The notes under the pieces are model-generated. The model was not told the origin of the DNA. It was given only the letters and a program-made list of their open reading frames with translations, and ran no database searches. Below, in pieces: positions 33,327-41,905 of a stretch of DNA of 64,000 nt. This stretch comes from SKLM01 sp964542755. Its GTDB lineage: Bacteria > Chloroflexota > Anaerolineae > B4-G1. The stretch covers positions 86,576 through 150,575 of the forward strand of contig CAZIWL010000001.1 of the NCBI GenBank assembly GCA_964542755.1, read 5' to 3'. Position numbers and translations under genes: made by a program. Each line of letters begins with the position of its first letter. Within the stretch, counting starts at the first letter, position 1.

Positions 33327-34393
33327 TCGATTGGGACAGAGTGCATATGAAAAAGTATGCCGAGCGGCTACCCAAGGACCGTGACTTCCTGCGCACGCGG
33401 GAGGGCATGTTCTTCTGTGTCACAGGCTACCTCCATCCACCCGATCGTTACACGGCCTATCTCAAGTACTCGCCCGCGTCTGAGGGGAAGTGGGAGGACG
33501 ATGTGACGGCCTACCGGCGCGAGCTGCCGTACTATCACGTTCGGAACGTGGCCAAGACCATCCGCTTCCTGGAGGGGCACTACCCGGCCTACGTGCATGA
33601 CTGCCCAGTCCAAGACCTTAGGTTCTCCATGGTGCCGGAGGAGCGTGTGGTCAGGTACTACGCCCCGGAGATGCGGATGCAGCAGATACTCGAAGCGCCG
33701 CAGGATCCGCTCGAGGAAGAGGTGCGGGCCCTGGCGAGAGATGTGATGCGTGTCGCAGACATAGATCGAGCCAAGCTTGGAATCACGGGCTCGGTTCTCA
33801 TTGGCCTTCACAACCCCCGGTTTTCGGACATCGACCTGACAGTCTACGGCCTGACCAATGCTCAACGGCTACGTACGGCCTTGCGAGAACGAGCGATTCG
33901 ATCCGCTCGCCCCTTGGATGACGCCTACGTTGCCAAATGGACGAAGGGCATCGCCAGGCGGTTTCCCCTGACCGTGGAACAGGCTGAGCACATTGCGGCC
34001 CGGCGCTGGAACTACGGCACCTATGAGGGCAGGTACTTCTCCGTTCACCCCATAAGATTGGACGACGAAATCACCGAGCAGTATGGTGATCACGTCTACC
34101 ACGGGGAGGGCTCCGCGCGGGTTCGCGCAACACTTGAGGACGTTGGCGAGGCGCTCTACATGCCGGCGATCTACCGCGTGGGGGATGTGCACGTGCTCGA
34201 TGGTGAGTCTGCGGCTGCCGCGGTGCAAGAGATTGTCTCCTACGAGGGATTGTACCGAGACATCGCTGACGTGGGGACCGTCGTCGAGGCGAAGGGGAAG
34301 CTGGAGAGCGTCGACGGTCAGCCACGACGCCTCGTGATCGGCTCGACGGAGCTAGCCGGGCGAGGATACATCGTGCCGGTGCGAAGCGGATGA
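33323..34393 (+). CDS. Nucleotidyltransferase-fold protein, paralogue 2
   Basis: A 356-residue protein. LGITGSVLIGLHNPRFSDIDLTVYG (about 152-176) is the nucleotidyltransferase core with its DxD acidic pair, and VTGYLHPPDRYTAYLKYSP sits near the N-terminus. Both features match the protein at 28680-29783, and the length is nearly the same. The C-terminal third of both contains an Ile/Tyr-rich beta domain (MPAIYRVGDVHVLDG; compare FTPCRYGVENVSILAG). The substrate is unknown. Overlapping start and stop codons on both sides place it in the lar-symporter operon. Confidence 0.68.
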   Translation: MIDWDRVHMKKYAERLPKDRDFLRTREGMFFCVTGYLHPPDRYTAYLKYSPASEGKWEDDVTAYRRELPYYHVRNVAKTIRFLEGHYPAYVHDCPVQDLRFSMVPEERVVRYYAPEMRMQQILEAPQDPLEEEVRALARDVMRVADIDRAKLGITGSVLIGLHNPRFSDIDLTVYGLTNAQRLRTALRERAIRSARPLDDAYVAKWTKGIARRFPLTVEQAEHIAARRWNYGTYEGRYFSVHPIRLDDEITEQYGDHVYHGEGSARVRATLEDVGEALYMPAIYRVGDVHVLDGESAAAAVQEIVSYEGLYRDIADVGTVVEAKGKLESVDGQPRRLVIGSTELAGRGYIVPVRSG

Positions 34394-35253
34394 ATCAGAG
34401 ACGCGACATCAGCGGACCGCGGTTGGGCCTCAATATGCACCCAAAATGGGTTGAGGGAGGGTCTCCCGAGACGTTCCTCTTTCCGCTTCGCGAGGTCGGC
34501 TTGCGGGTTCTCGAGTTCCCCATGGACCTCTTGGTCTCCAACCGGGAGGAGATGGACCGCCTAATCAGCGCCTGCCGCCGGCTACAGTTTGCCGTCAGCT
34601 TCCACGCGCCCTACGGCGGACGCTACAACGTGGCGCGTTTCTTGGGCCCCGAACGAGAGGACATCCAACGGCTTTTTGAGCCAGTGATAGGCTATGCAGC
34701 AGCAATCGCGTGCGAGGACGGACCCACAACCCTCGTCGTCCACGGTGCCAAGGCACGAGGCGGCCGGAGGACGATGAAGAAGGCGACCCGGCGTTTCATC
34801 GACTGGCTGGGGGAACGATGGCCTGGAATCAGCCCTACCCTGGAGCTCCGAGTACTGGAGCCGGGCGTGGTTAAGATTGGGGATCGAAAGTCCGAGTTGC
34901 TCGATGTCGTCGCCCATTGTCGTAACCCCCGGGTAGGCATCTGCTGGGATCTGGGCCACGACGCCCTCAACGGGTCCCTCGTTGCCCCACCGCGCTTCGT
35001 GGAGCGGGTTACGCACGTTCACGTCCATGACTTGTCGCCGACGGGGGAGGATCACTATCCGCTACTCTTTGGCAACGCTCCCTATGATAATCGCCTTGAG
35101 GAGCTCTACAGAGCTGGCTACTCGGGTGATCTGATATTGGAAGTAGATGGATACTCGATCGTCCGACTTGCCCGGGAACGGTCTATCTCGCACATGACGA
35201 TTCTTCGCGAGAGCCTGCTGCGCCTCGCCGCATCGCTTTCAGTCCGATCCTAA
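34390..35253 (+). CDS. TIM-barrel sugar isomerase/endonuclease IV-like protein
   Basis: A 287-residue protein of the xylose isomerase-like/AP endonuclease 2 superfamily (VSFHAPYGGRYNVARF, then VGICWDLGHDALNG, then VTHVHVHDLSPTGEDHYPL). His/Asp/Glu residues at strand ends suggest a divalent-metal site. It is the last gene of the larB-larC-symporter string, overlapping the previous stop. A DNA-repair role is possible but a sugar-phosphate or small-molecule isomerase is equally likely; no substrate is indicated. Confidence 0.75.
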   Translation: MNQRRDISGPRLGLNMHPKWVEGGSPETFLFPLREVGLRVLEFPMDLLVSNREEMDRLISACRRLQFAVSFHAPYGGRYNVARFLGPEREDIQRLFEPVIGYAAAIACEDGPTTLVVHGAKARGGRRTMKKATRRFIDWLGERWPGISPTLELRVLEPGVVKIGDRKSELLDVVAHCRNPRVGICWDLGHDALNGSLVAPPRFVERVTHVHVHDLSPTGEDHYPLLFGNAPYDNRLEELYRAGYSGDLILEVDGYSIVRLARERSISHMTILRESLLRLAASLSVRS

Positions 35254-35279
35254 CCGCACCAAGATCATCCAACCTTTGC

Positions 35280-35308
35280 TTGTGCGTCCGGTTTAGTTGA
35301 TGTATAAT
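35280..35308 (+). promoter_or_regulatory. Promoter of the LacI/ECF operon
   Basis: TTGTGC (35280-35285), a 17-base spacer and a perfect TATAAT (35303-35308). Two LacI-type palindromes begin 4 bases after the -10 box, covering the expected transcription start, so repressor binding would block initiation. Confidence 0.75.
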
Positions 35309-35312
35309 TCAA

Positions 35313-35336
35313 GCAAACGTTTGCGCAATCGATTGC
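35313..35336 (+). promoter_or_regulatory. Tandem LacI-family operators
   Basis: Two abutting perfect 12-bp palindromes, GCAAACGTTTGC (35313-35324) and GCAATCGATTGC (35325-35336). Both have the central CG and outer GCAA/TTGC half-sites typical of LacI/GalR-family operators. Their centres are 12 bp apart, just over one helical turn, so two dimers could bind side by side. They lie between the -10 box and the start of the LacI gene, indicating autoregulation and control of the operon downstream. Confidence 0.85.
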
Positions 35337-35348
35337 AGCTAAGAAACC

Positions 35349-36338
35349 ATGGTAACCCAGGAAGACGTAGCAAAGTGTGCAGGAGTCTCGACGACAACCG
35401 TCTCGCACGTGATCAACGAGACCCGGTTTGTCAGCCGAGAACTCCGTCAGCGAGTCTACCAGGCGATGGAGGAGCTGGACTATCGGCCCAACGCCATCGC
35501 CAGGAGCCTCCGTCGGAGAGAGAGCGGGCAGATCGGCGTTATCGTGCCGGACATAGCTTACCCATTTCTGGCCGAGGTGGCGCGTGGGATTGAAGACGCA
35601 GGATTCAGGTTGGGTTATAACGTCGTCTTCTGTTCCTCCCACCAGGACTGCGACAAGGAGCTTGCTTGCCTCGATCTGGCGAGGACCAGGCAGGTCGACG
35701 GTATCGTCGTCTTGGGTGCCGGCCCCGACTCGGAGCACATTGGGGAGCTGATCGAGCGAGGGACCCCGGCGGTGAGCTGCAATCGGCGGTTCCCGGACGT
35801 ACCTATCGACACCGTGATCGCCGACAACGAGAGGGCTGGCTTTCAGGCAACCAGACAGCTGCTCAGTCAAGGACATCGTCGAGTGGCCTGTATCGCTGGT
35901 CCGGAAGAGGTAACCATAAGCGTCCCGCGGCTGGAGGGATACCGGCAGGCCATGGAAGAACTGGGCGTTTCCGTTCCCGACAGACTGATCGTGCGCGACG
36001 ACTTCGGCAATCGCGGAGGCTTCGAGGCAATGAACAGGCTGCTTGATCTGTCGGAGCCACCCTCCGCTGTGTTTGCGTGTAACGACTTGATGGCGATGGG
36101 GGCCATATGCGCGGCAAGCAAGCGGAGATTGAACGTGCCGCAAGATGTCGCGATCATCGGTTGCGACGACATTGCTATGGCTGCTTTCACGAATCCCAGC
36201 CTGACGACCGTAGCCCTGCCGAAGCACGAGCTAGGCACACTTGCGGTCGAGCTGCTGGTCGAGCGGATCAAGGACGGAGACCGCCCGGTGGACGAGCACG
36301 TCTTGCCGGTGCGACTGGTGATGCGCGACTCGTGCTGA
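35349..36338 (+). CDS. LacI-family transcriptional regulator
   Basis: A 329-residue regulator. The helix-turn-helix VTQEDVAKCAGVSTTTVSHVINETRFVS (residues 2-29), hinge YRPNAIARSLRRRESGQIGVIVPDIAYPFLAEVARGIED and periplasmic-binding-protein-like effector domain (VFACNDLMAMGAI, then VAIIGCDDIAMAAFTNPSLTTV) are complete. It should bind the two palindromes just upstream of its own gene. The ligand is probably the substrate, or a phosphorylated form, of the ECF transporter/PfkB pair that follows. The ATG at 35349 lacks a strong Shine-Dalgarno sequence. Confidence 0.92.
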   Translation: MVTQEDVAKCAGVSTTTVSHVINETRFVSRELRQRVYQAMEELDYRPNAIARSLRRRESGQIGVIVPDIAYPFLAEVARGIEDAGFRLGYNVVFCSSHQDCDKELACLDLARTRQVDGIVVLGAGPDSEHIGELIERGTPAVSCNRRFPDVPIDTVIADNERAGFQATRQLLSQGHRRVACIAGPEEVTISVPRLEGYRQAMEELGVSVPDRLIVRDDFGNRGGFEAMNRLLDLSEPPSAVFACNDLMAMGAICAASKRRLNVPQDVAIIGCDDIAMAAFTNPSLTTVALPKHELGTLAVELLVERIKDGDRPVDEHVLPVRLVMRDSC

Positions 36339-36400
36339 CCCGCACTTGTTCGACGCTCCCTGTCGGATGGCATGGTGACGAGACCTTGGAGCCCAGGAAG

Positions 36401-38128
36401 ATGATCGATCCCATCGTGAAGGTGTCCGGCCTCACCTACTACTACCAGGGCCAGGAACAACCCGTCCTCCGCGATGTCGATTTGGAGGTCTACCCGGGCG
36501 AGTTCCTTCTCCTTATCGGGCCGAGTGGTTGTGGTAAGAGTACCCTTGCGCTCTCTCTGAACGGCATCATCCCGTTGGTCTTAGGTGGCCGAATCAAAGG
36601 ACGGGTGACCATAGATGGGATCGACACACGCGGCAGCAGCGTCCACGAGCTCTCCTCAAGGGTTGGAATCGTCTTTCAGGACCCGGAGTCCCAGCTGTGC
36701 AACCTCTATGTCGAGGAAGAGGTCGGCTTCGGGCCCAGTAATCTCTTGCTTGAGCCAGCGGAGGTGGAGCGCCGGGTGAACCAGGCCCTCAGCGATGTGG
36801 GGCAGTGGGAGCTTCGACGCAAGCTCATCTACGAGCTCTCCGGAGGGCAGAAGCAGCGGGTTGCTATCGCCTCGGTCCTGGCGATGGAGCCCGACGTGCT
36901 CGTGCTTGACGAGCCCAGCGCCAACCTCGACCCGATGGCGGCAGCGAACACGTTCGACCTCATCGAGACGATCAATCGGGAGACGGGAACGACGGTCATC
37001 CTGATTGAGCACAATGTCGATCGGGTGATGGGGCGTGCGGACCGGCTGGTCGTGATGGAGGATGGCCGGATCGTCGGCGATGAGCAGCCCCGCAGCTTCA
37101 TGCGGGACAGGGGCCGATTCGTGATGGACATCCTGGGGCTTCGGATTCCACAGGCCTGTGAGGTTGGGCTCAGGATGGAGGAGAAAGGTCTCCGATTCGA
37201 TCCGTTCCCACTGGACGGCCCCGAGGCCGCCCAGGCCCTGGGTTCCCGGAGCGAGCGGATCCGAGTGCGGAGGGCGGGGTCCTCGCTCCCCCGGCCCGCT
37301 CAGCGCCAAGAACCGGTCGTCGAGGTCCACGATCTTGGTTTCACCTACCCGAATGGTACAGAGGCCTTGAAGGACGTGTCGCTTCGCATCGACCGGGGCG
37401 ATGTTGTAGCCATCCTGGGTGAGAACGGTTCGGGGAAGACCACGCTCTCATCCCTTCTGGTGGGCCTCAATAAGCCGACGTCGGGGGGAGGCCAGGTATG
37501 CGGCCTCGATCTGGCCCAGGCGTCGGTGCGACAGCTGTCCAGCAGAATTGGCTATGTCTTCCAGTACCCTGAGCATCAGTTCGTGGAGGACACGGTTTGG
37601 GACGAGGTTGCCTTCGGACTTCGAGCCCAGAAGTGGCCGTCCGAGGAGATTGCTGAACGGGTTACCGAGACTCTCCGAATCATGGGCCTGGAAGGTGTGG
37701 CCGACAAGCATCCCCTCGCTCTCAGTATGGGTGAGAAGCGTCGGCTGAGCGTCGCGACTATGCTCATACTGGACACGGAGGTTCTCATACTCGACGAACC
37801 GACCACGGGACAGGACCGGGACAGCATGGACAACATTATGCACGTGATGATGGATGCTAATCGTAAGGGCACCACCATCGTGTTGATCACCCACGACATG
37901 GATCTGGTCGCCCGCTACTGCGACAAAGTAGCCGTGATGGATGAGGGAGAGCTGATCTTCCACGGCCCGGCCATCGAACTCTGTCGTGACCCATCGATCA
38001 TCAGATTGGGCAGCCTCGTCTTGCCCGAGGTGTATGAACTGGCTCAGAGACTCCGGCGCAGCACGGGCATTCCGGTCGGGGAATTCCTTACCGTCGAGGC
38101 CTTTGTGGGAGCTATGGAGGTGCGCTGA
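36401..38128 (+). CDS. ECF transporter fused double ATPase (YkoD-like)
   Basis: A 575-residue protein with two ABC ATPase domains in one chain. Domain 1 has GPSGCGKST (about 40-48), signature LSGGQKQRVAIA and LVLDEPSANLDP. Domain 2 has GENGSGKTT (about 340-348), a drifted signature LSMGEKRRLSVA and LILDEPTTGQD. The arrangement matches the EcfA-EcfA' fusions of the YkoEDC type. The ATG at 36401 is preceded by GGAG; the frame is open further upstream into the LacI gene, but those residues are antisense-like. Its stop overlaps the EcfT start by one base. Confidence 0.88.
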   Translation: MIDPIVKVSGLTYYYQGQEQPVLRDVDLEVYPGEFLLLIGPSGCGKSTLALSLNGIIPLVLGGRIKGRVTIDGIDTRGSSVHELSSRVGIVFQDPESQLCNLYVEEEVGFGPSNLLLEPAEVERRVNQALSDVGQWELRRKLIYELSGGQKQRVAIASVLAMEPDVLVLDEPSANLDPMAAANTFDLIETINRETGTTVILIEHNVDRVMGRADRLVVMEDGRIVGDEQPRSFMRDRGRFVMDILGLRIPQACEVGLRMEEKGLRFDPFPLDGPEAAQALGSRSERIRVRRAGSSLPRPAQRQEPVVEVHDLGFTYPNGTEALKDVSLRIDRGDVVAILGENGSGKTTLSSLLVGLNKPTSGGGQVCGLDLAQASVRQLSSRIGYVFQYPEHQFVEDTVWDEVAFGLRAQKWPSEEIAERVTETLRIMGLEGVADKHPLALSMGEKRRLSVATMLILDTEVLILDEPTTGQDRDSMDNIMHVMMDANRKGTTIVLITHDMDLVARYCDKVAVMDEGELIFHGPAIELCRDPSIIRLGSLVLPEVYELAQRLRRSTGIPVGEFLTVEAFVGAMEVR

Positions 38129-38940
38129 TGGCTCGTTTCGGCTACGTTGAGGGGACGTCTTTCTTTCATCGGATGGATCCGACGTGGAAATTGTTGTGGA
38201 ACCTCGTCGTCGTCGGCATGGTGATCCTCAGTTTCGACCTGGTGTATGCCCTGGGCCTCTTCCTCTATGTCTTGGCCCTCACGCTGGCCGTCGCACAGAT
38301 TCCGCTGCGCCGATACGCACGCTCCATCACGGTCTTCCTCGGCATGGGGCTCTTCGTGGCGCTATGGAAATCGCTCTACTCCGCATGGGCAGGCTACGAG
38401 GCTGTCCACGTCTGGTACTCGTGGGGGCCCATCAACGTGACACGAGAGGGCGTCTATGACGGCGCAGCTACGCTGGCGCGCGTCATCGCTATTGCCAGCG
38501 TCTCTCTCCTCTTCACCCTCACAACCGACCCATCTCGACTCGTCGACAGTCTTATCCAGGTCGCCGGTCTCCCGTACAGGATCGGCTACGTCGCTTATGC
38601 TGCGCTTCGATTCATCCCCTTGTATGACAGCGAGGTAAGGACGATCAAGCAGGCCCATCAGATCCGCGGTGTCGGCGAGGAAGGAAGAGGGGTGGTGACG
38701 AAGCTGAAGTTGTATCGGAGTTTGCTCGTTCCCCTCTTGGTCAGCGGCATCCGGCGCGCCCAGGCTACGTCCATTGCTATGGACAGCCGAGCCTTTGGTG
38801 CCTATGGTCGAAGGACCGTTGTGCGGAAGGCCGAGGTATCCCACGACGCGAAGGCCTTTGTTCTCGCCCACGTGCCTGCGGCAGCGGCCGCCTTCTACTA
38901 TTTCGTGATGCTCGGCAACGGTGTGCAAATCGTCCGGTAG
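38128..38940 (+). CDS. ECF transporter transmembrane component EcfT
   Basis: A 270-residue membrane protein with about 5-6 helices (HRMDPTWKLLWNLVVVGMVILSFDLVYALGLFLYVLALTLA; then GAATLARVIAIASVSLLFTLTTDPSRLVDSL, a conserved EcfT region). ALRFIPLYDSEVRTIKQAHQIRGVG and SIAMDSRAFGAYG carry the Ala-Arg-Gly-type coupling motifs that contact the ATPases. It shares one base with the preceding ATPase gene, so the two are translationally coupled. Confidence 0.88.
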   Translation: MARFGYVEGTSFFHRMDPTWKLLWNLVVVGMVILSFDLVYALGLFLYVLALTLAVAQIPLRRYARSITVFLGMGLFVALWKSLYSAWAGYEAVHVWYSWGPINVTREGVYDGAATLARVIAIASVSLLFTLTTDPSRLVDSLIQVAGLPYRIGYVAYAALRFIPLYDSEVRTIKQAHQIRGVGEEGRGVVTKLKLYRSLLVPLLVSGIRRAQATSIAMDSRAFGAYGRRTVVRKAEVSHDAKAFVLAHVPAAAAAFYYFVMLGNGVQIVR

Positions 38941-39083
38941 GGACGGATGCAGAACAACAGGCCTGGGCGTGGCCGCGGCGGCCTGGAACGGCCGACAGTC
39001 GGTGAGCGCCCAACTCCCGGGTGGGCGAGATCGGCCCGGTCTCGCCTCACAGGCGACAACAAGCATTCGAAAGGAGCTGCAGC

Positions 39084-39707
39084 ATGCGTGAGACAAGGAC
39101 GGACGCGGAAGGATCCACCGAGAAAGGGACTGCCAAGCGCTACCTCTCGACGATGGACCTGTTGACGATGGCGGCGGTCAGCGTCGTGGGGGCGCTCTTC
39201 AGTGCCCACGTCTGGGCCGCCCTGATGAACCTGACGACCCCCCTCTTTGCCTTTCTGGGCCCGGTGGGCTGGATCGGTGCCTCGGGCGTATACTTGATCT
39301 GGCCTGTCATCGTGGGCTTGCTGATCGCCAAGCCGGGGGCCGTCACACTCTATACCCTGGTGCAGGGCTTCGTCGAGATGCTCTTTGGAAACGCCTTCGG
39401 CGCCCTGGCCATTGTCTATGCCGGGGCTGAGGGCGTGGGTGTCGACCTCGGCATGGGGCTCTTCGGATGGAAACCCAAGCTGCCCGGTGTCCTCCTGGGC
39501 GCAGGCATTGGCTGTGTCATCGTTGACGAGATCTACATCTTCCTCTTCGGGCTCCAAAGCACCCAGACAATCATCGTCGGTGGGATCACGGCTTTCCTCA
39601 GCGGGGTCCTCCTGGGTGGTTTGCCGGGATGGTTGATCACTCAGGCGCTTCGGCGGACCGGTGCGGTCTCCAGGTTCGGGTCGGAGGCCTACGAGACACT
39701 GGATTGA
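39084..39707 (+). CDS. ECF transporter S component, YkoE-like
   Basis: A 207-residue membrane protein with about five to six hydrophobic segments, resembling YkoE-type substrate-binding components (LLTMAAVSVVGALFSAHVWAALMNLTTPL, then VGLLIAKPGAVTLYTLVQGFVEMLFG). YkoE has been linked to thiamine or hydroxymethylpyrimidine uptake; no thiamine-pyrophosphate riboswitch or thi genes are seen here. ATG 39084 is preceded by AAGGAG, preferred to an in-frame upstream start at 39021. It follows EcfT after a 143-base gap. Control is by LacI, so a sugar-containing substrate such as a nucleoside is also possible. Confidence 0.78.
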   Translation: MRETRTDAEGSTEKGTAKRYLSTMDLLTMAAVSVVGALFSAHVWAALMNLTTPLFAFLGPVGWIGASGVYLIWPVIVGLLIAKPGAVTLYTLVQGFVEMLFGNAFGALAIVYAGAEGVGVDLGMGLFGWKPKLPGVLLGAGIGCVIVDEIYIFLFGLQSTQTIIVGGITAFLSGVLLGGLPGWLITQALRRTGAVSRFGSEAYETLD

Positions 39708-39788
39708 CCGGCGCGCGGGATCCGGGTCACCAACTGGGGTGATGGTTCAGCGTCTGTTTCCGGTGCATGGGCGAGCTGTGGGCCGCCG

Positions 39789-40727
39789 ATGACACCCGCT
39801 GCACGTGAGTCTGTTTCGAATGGACGTGTGGCGGTCATTGGCGAAGCTGCGGTGGACCTGGTGGCCCAGGTGGACGCACTGCCCCGAAGCGGAGGGTTTG
39901 CCCTGGCGAGGTCCTGCGGCAGGTTTGCGGGCGGCAGCGCCGGGAACGTGGCAGCCGCGCTCTCACGCCTGGGCCACCAGGTCCGTTTCTTCGGCCAGGT
40001 AGGGGACGACGAAGATGGGCGATTCTTGTCACGCGCCTTCAAGCGCGACGGCGTCGACACCGACCAGTTCCTCCGCGTGACCGGCTACGAGACCCCACGC
40101 TGCCTCGTGATGGTCGACGACGGGGGACAGCGGATGATTCTGGGGTTTCCGCGCACCACAGCCGGGCTCCAGCCGGAGGCCTTCCACCTGGACGCTATTG
40201 CCAGGGCCGCATGTGCTTTCATCGGCCCCACGCATACCGGCCTGGCCCGGCGGGTAGCCCTGGCGGCGAACCTCGGAAGTGCTGCGATTTTCTACGCTCC
40301 GGGCGGGCTCTGTCATTGTCTGGAGCTCTCGGAGCTTGAGCCAGTGCTGCGCCGGACGGATACTCTCTTCTTGAATGAGGAAGAGGCCTCAGCTCTGACA
40401 GGATCTCCAGACCTCGAAGCGGGCATCGCATGCCTCCTTGACATAGGCGCTGCGATGGTGGTCACGACGTTGGGGCGCGAGGGAGCGCTGGTGGCGCGTG
40501 GAAAGGAGCGTCATCGGGTCCCGGCGATGCCGGCGCCGAAGGTGCGGGACACAACGGGTGCCGGAGACGCCTTTGCTGCTGGCTTCGTCTCCGGGCGGCT
40601 GCGCGGTCTGGACCCGGAAGATTGTGCGCGAGTGGGTGGAGCCGTGGCTGCGCTCACGATCCGACGCCCGGGTGCGCGCGTCGGACTACCGACGTGGGCT
40701 GAGGTTGAAGTCCTTGCCGGACCCTAG
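39789..40727 (+). CDS. PfkB-family carbohydrate/nucleoside kinase
   Basis: A 312-residue ribokinase-fold enzyme. VIGEAAVDLVAQVD at the N-terminus, GGSAGNVAAALSRLG (about 48-62, PfkB signature 1), FLNEEEASALTG (about 196-207) and DTTGAGDAFAAGFVSG (about 253-268, signature 2 with the catalytic Asp in GAGD) are all present. It would phosphorylate the compound imported by the upstream ECF transporter, trapping it in the cell. The ribosome-binding site is weak. The substrate (sugar, nucleoside or hydroxymethylpyrimidine-like) is undetermined. Confidence 0.88.
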   Translation: MTPAARESVSNGRVAVIGEAAVDLVAQVDALPRSGGFALARSCGRFAGGSAGNVAAALSRLGHQVRFFGQVGDDEDGRFLSRAFKRDGVDTDQFLRVTGYETPRCLVMVDDGGQRMILGFPRTTAGLQPEAFHLDAIARAACAFIGPTHTGLARRVALAANLGSAAIFYAPGGLCHCLELSELEPVLRRTDTLFLNEEEASALTGSPDLEAGIACLLDIGAAMVVTTLGREGALVARGKERHRVPAMPAPKVRDTTGAGDAFAAGFVSGRLRGLDPEDCARVGGAVAALTIRRPGARVGLPTWAEVEVLAGP

Positions 40728-40960
40728 CTCACTGATGGGTCACGGTGCTCCTGGCCGGGGCAGGGCTCCAGGGGTACAGTTCTGAAGCAGTGCGGGGCGC
40801 GGGACCTCGGTTTCAACAGGGACGGAGGCTCCGGGTGGCTGTTCTGGTTCTCCCCAAGACCCCGGGAGACCGGGTGGCAGGCGCCATAGTACAGCAGTGC
40901 GGACGAGGAGGGTTGGGGAGGGCGCTTCGCCAAGTGCAGCCGGTGGAGCCCCCCGAGCAG
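40728..40960. other. Intergenic region between convergent pfkB and SARP genes
   Basis: A GC-rich stretch between two convergent genes. Several short inverted repeats occur (for example CCCGGG-centred) but none has a T-run, so I cannot name a terminator. No frame of interest was seen. Confidence 0.5.
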
Positions 40961-41740
40961 CTAGTTTCTGATCCGCTCGAAGAGCATCCTGGTGCGCTCG
41001 GTTGGCTCTATTCCAAAGGATTGGCGGAGTGTGCGGCGGCAGGTCTCATACTGGCGCATGGCAGCTCCCCGTTGACCGGTCCGCATCAAGAGACGTATGA
41101 GCTTTCGATGGGTCCTCTCGTCCCACGGCTCCAGCTCGATCTGTCTTCGGGCCCATCTGATGGCTTGATCAAACTCCCGACGCTCCTCGTGCGCGGCGAC
41201 GAGGTTCTGAAGCGCCCTGCCCATGCGGTGGCACAGGTTCTCGCGTCTCAGAAGAGACCATTCTTCGAATCGCGGACTACCGCTCACAGAGAATCCCTCC
41301 AGGAAAGGCCCCTGCCACAAATCGACGGCAGAGCAGAGCCGTCGACAGTGCTCATCCCTATTCTCCGCGCCATTATCCGGATGAGGGTGAGCCAAATCCT
41401 CCGTTAGACGCTTGAAGTGGGCGACGTCGAGGTAGTAGTCACTCTGGGGGTTCAGCTGGATGGATGAACGGTTGATGAGCAGGAAGCCAGGGACAGCCTC
41501 ACGGTCGGCAATTACGTTCCGGAGATCATACAACGCGTAGCGGAGATTGGCGAGGGCGTCGGAGTTTGTGCGCTCCGGCCAGAGCATGCCAGCCAAGACG
41601 TCACGAGGATGCGGCCGTCCGCCCTCAACCGCTAGGAAGGCAAGTAAGGCACGGACCTTGCTGGATTCGAAGCTCGTTAGCGGACGTCCATCCAGGAAGA
41701 CCTGGAAGGGGCCGAGAAGAGATAGGGAAAGCCTCAGCAT
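40961..41740 (-). CDS. SARP/BTAD-type transcriptional activator
   Basis: 259 residues from the ATG at 41740, preceded by AGAGG; an in-frame extension to 42025 would overlap the divergent gene and is implausible. The N-terminal winged helix (LSLLGPFQVFLDGRPLTSFESSKVRALLAFLAVEGG, about 3-38, then WPERTNSDALANLRYALYDLRNVI) is OmpR-like. The C-terminal half is a bacterial transcriptional activator domain with TPR-like helices (DLWQGPFLEGF, then LCHRMGRALQNLVAAHEERREFDQAIRWARRQIELEP). No ATPase or LuxR domain follows, so it is a minimal SARP-like regulator. It is divergent from the giant surface-protein gene and a likely activator of it. Confidence 0.85.
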   Translation of the reverse strand: MLRLSLSLLGPFQVFLDGRPLTSFESSKVRALLAFLAVEGGRPHPRDVLAGMLWPERTNSDALANLRYALYDLRNVIADREAVPGFLLINRSSIQLNPQSDYYLDVAHFKRLTEDLAHPHPDNGAENRDEHCRRLCSAVDLWQGPFLEGFSVSGSPRFEEWSLLRRENLCHRMGRALQNLVAAHEERREFDQAIRWARRQIELEPWDERTHRKLIRLLMRTGQRGAAMRQYETCRRTLRQSFGIEPTERTRMLFERIRN

Positions 41741-41823
41741 GGTGCCCTCTGGGGAGACTTGAGCCAACTCGTCGGAAAGCCAACCCCATTCTACTCCACT
41801 CTTTAAGACTTGCCAACTGCCAA

Positions 41824-41853
41824 CCCACGTTTTCCCCACGTTAGCATGATACT
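41824..41853 (+). promoter_or_regulatory. Candidate SARP operator and -10 box
   Basis: CCCACGTT occurs twice, at 41824-41831 and 41835-41842, an exact direct repeat with an 11-bp period. SARP proteins bind direct repeats spaced by one helical turn just upstream of the -10 box. GATACT at 41848-41853 is a plausible weak -10 located 5 bases after the second repeat. The site lies between the SARP gene and the divergent operon. Assignment is by architecture only. Confidence 0.5.
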
Positions 41854-41905
41854 GTATGTCTGGGACGCCTGTTCCCGGTGAGTTCCGGCTGGAAGAGGGG
41901 GTGTT

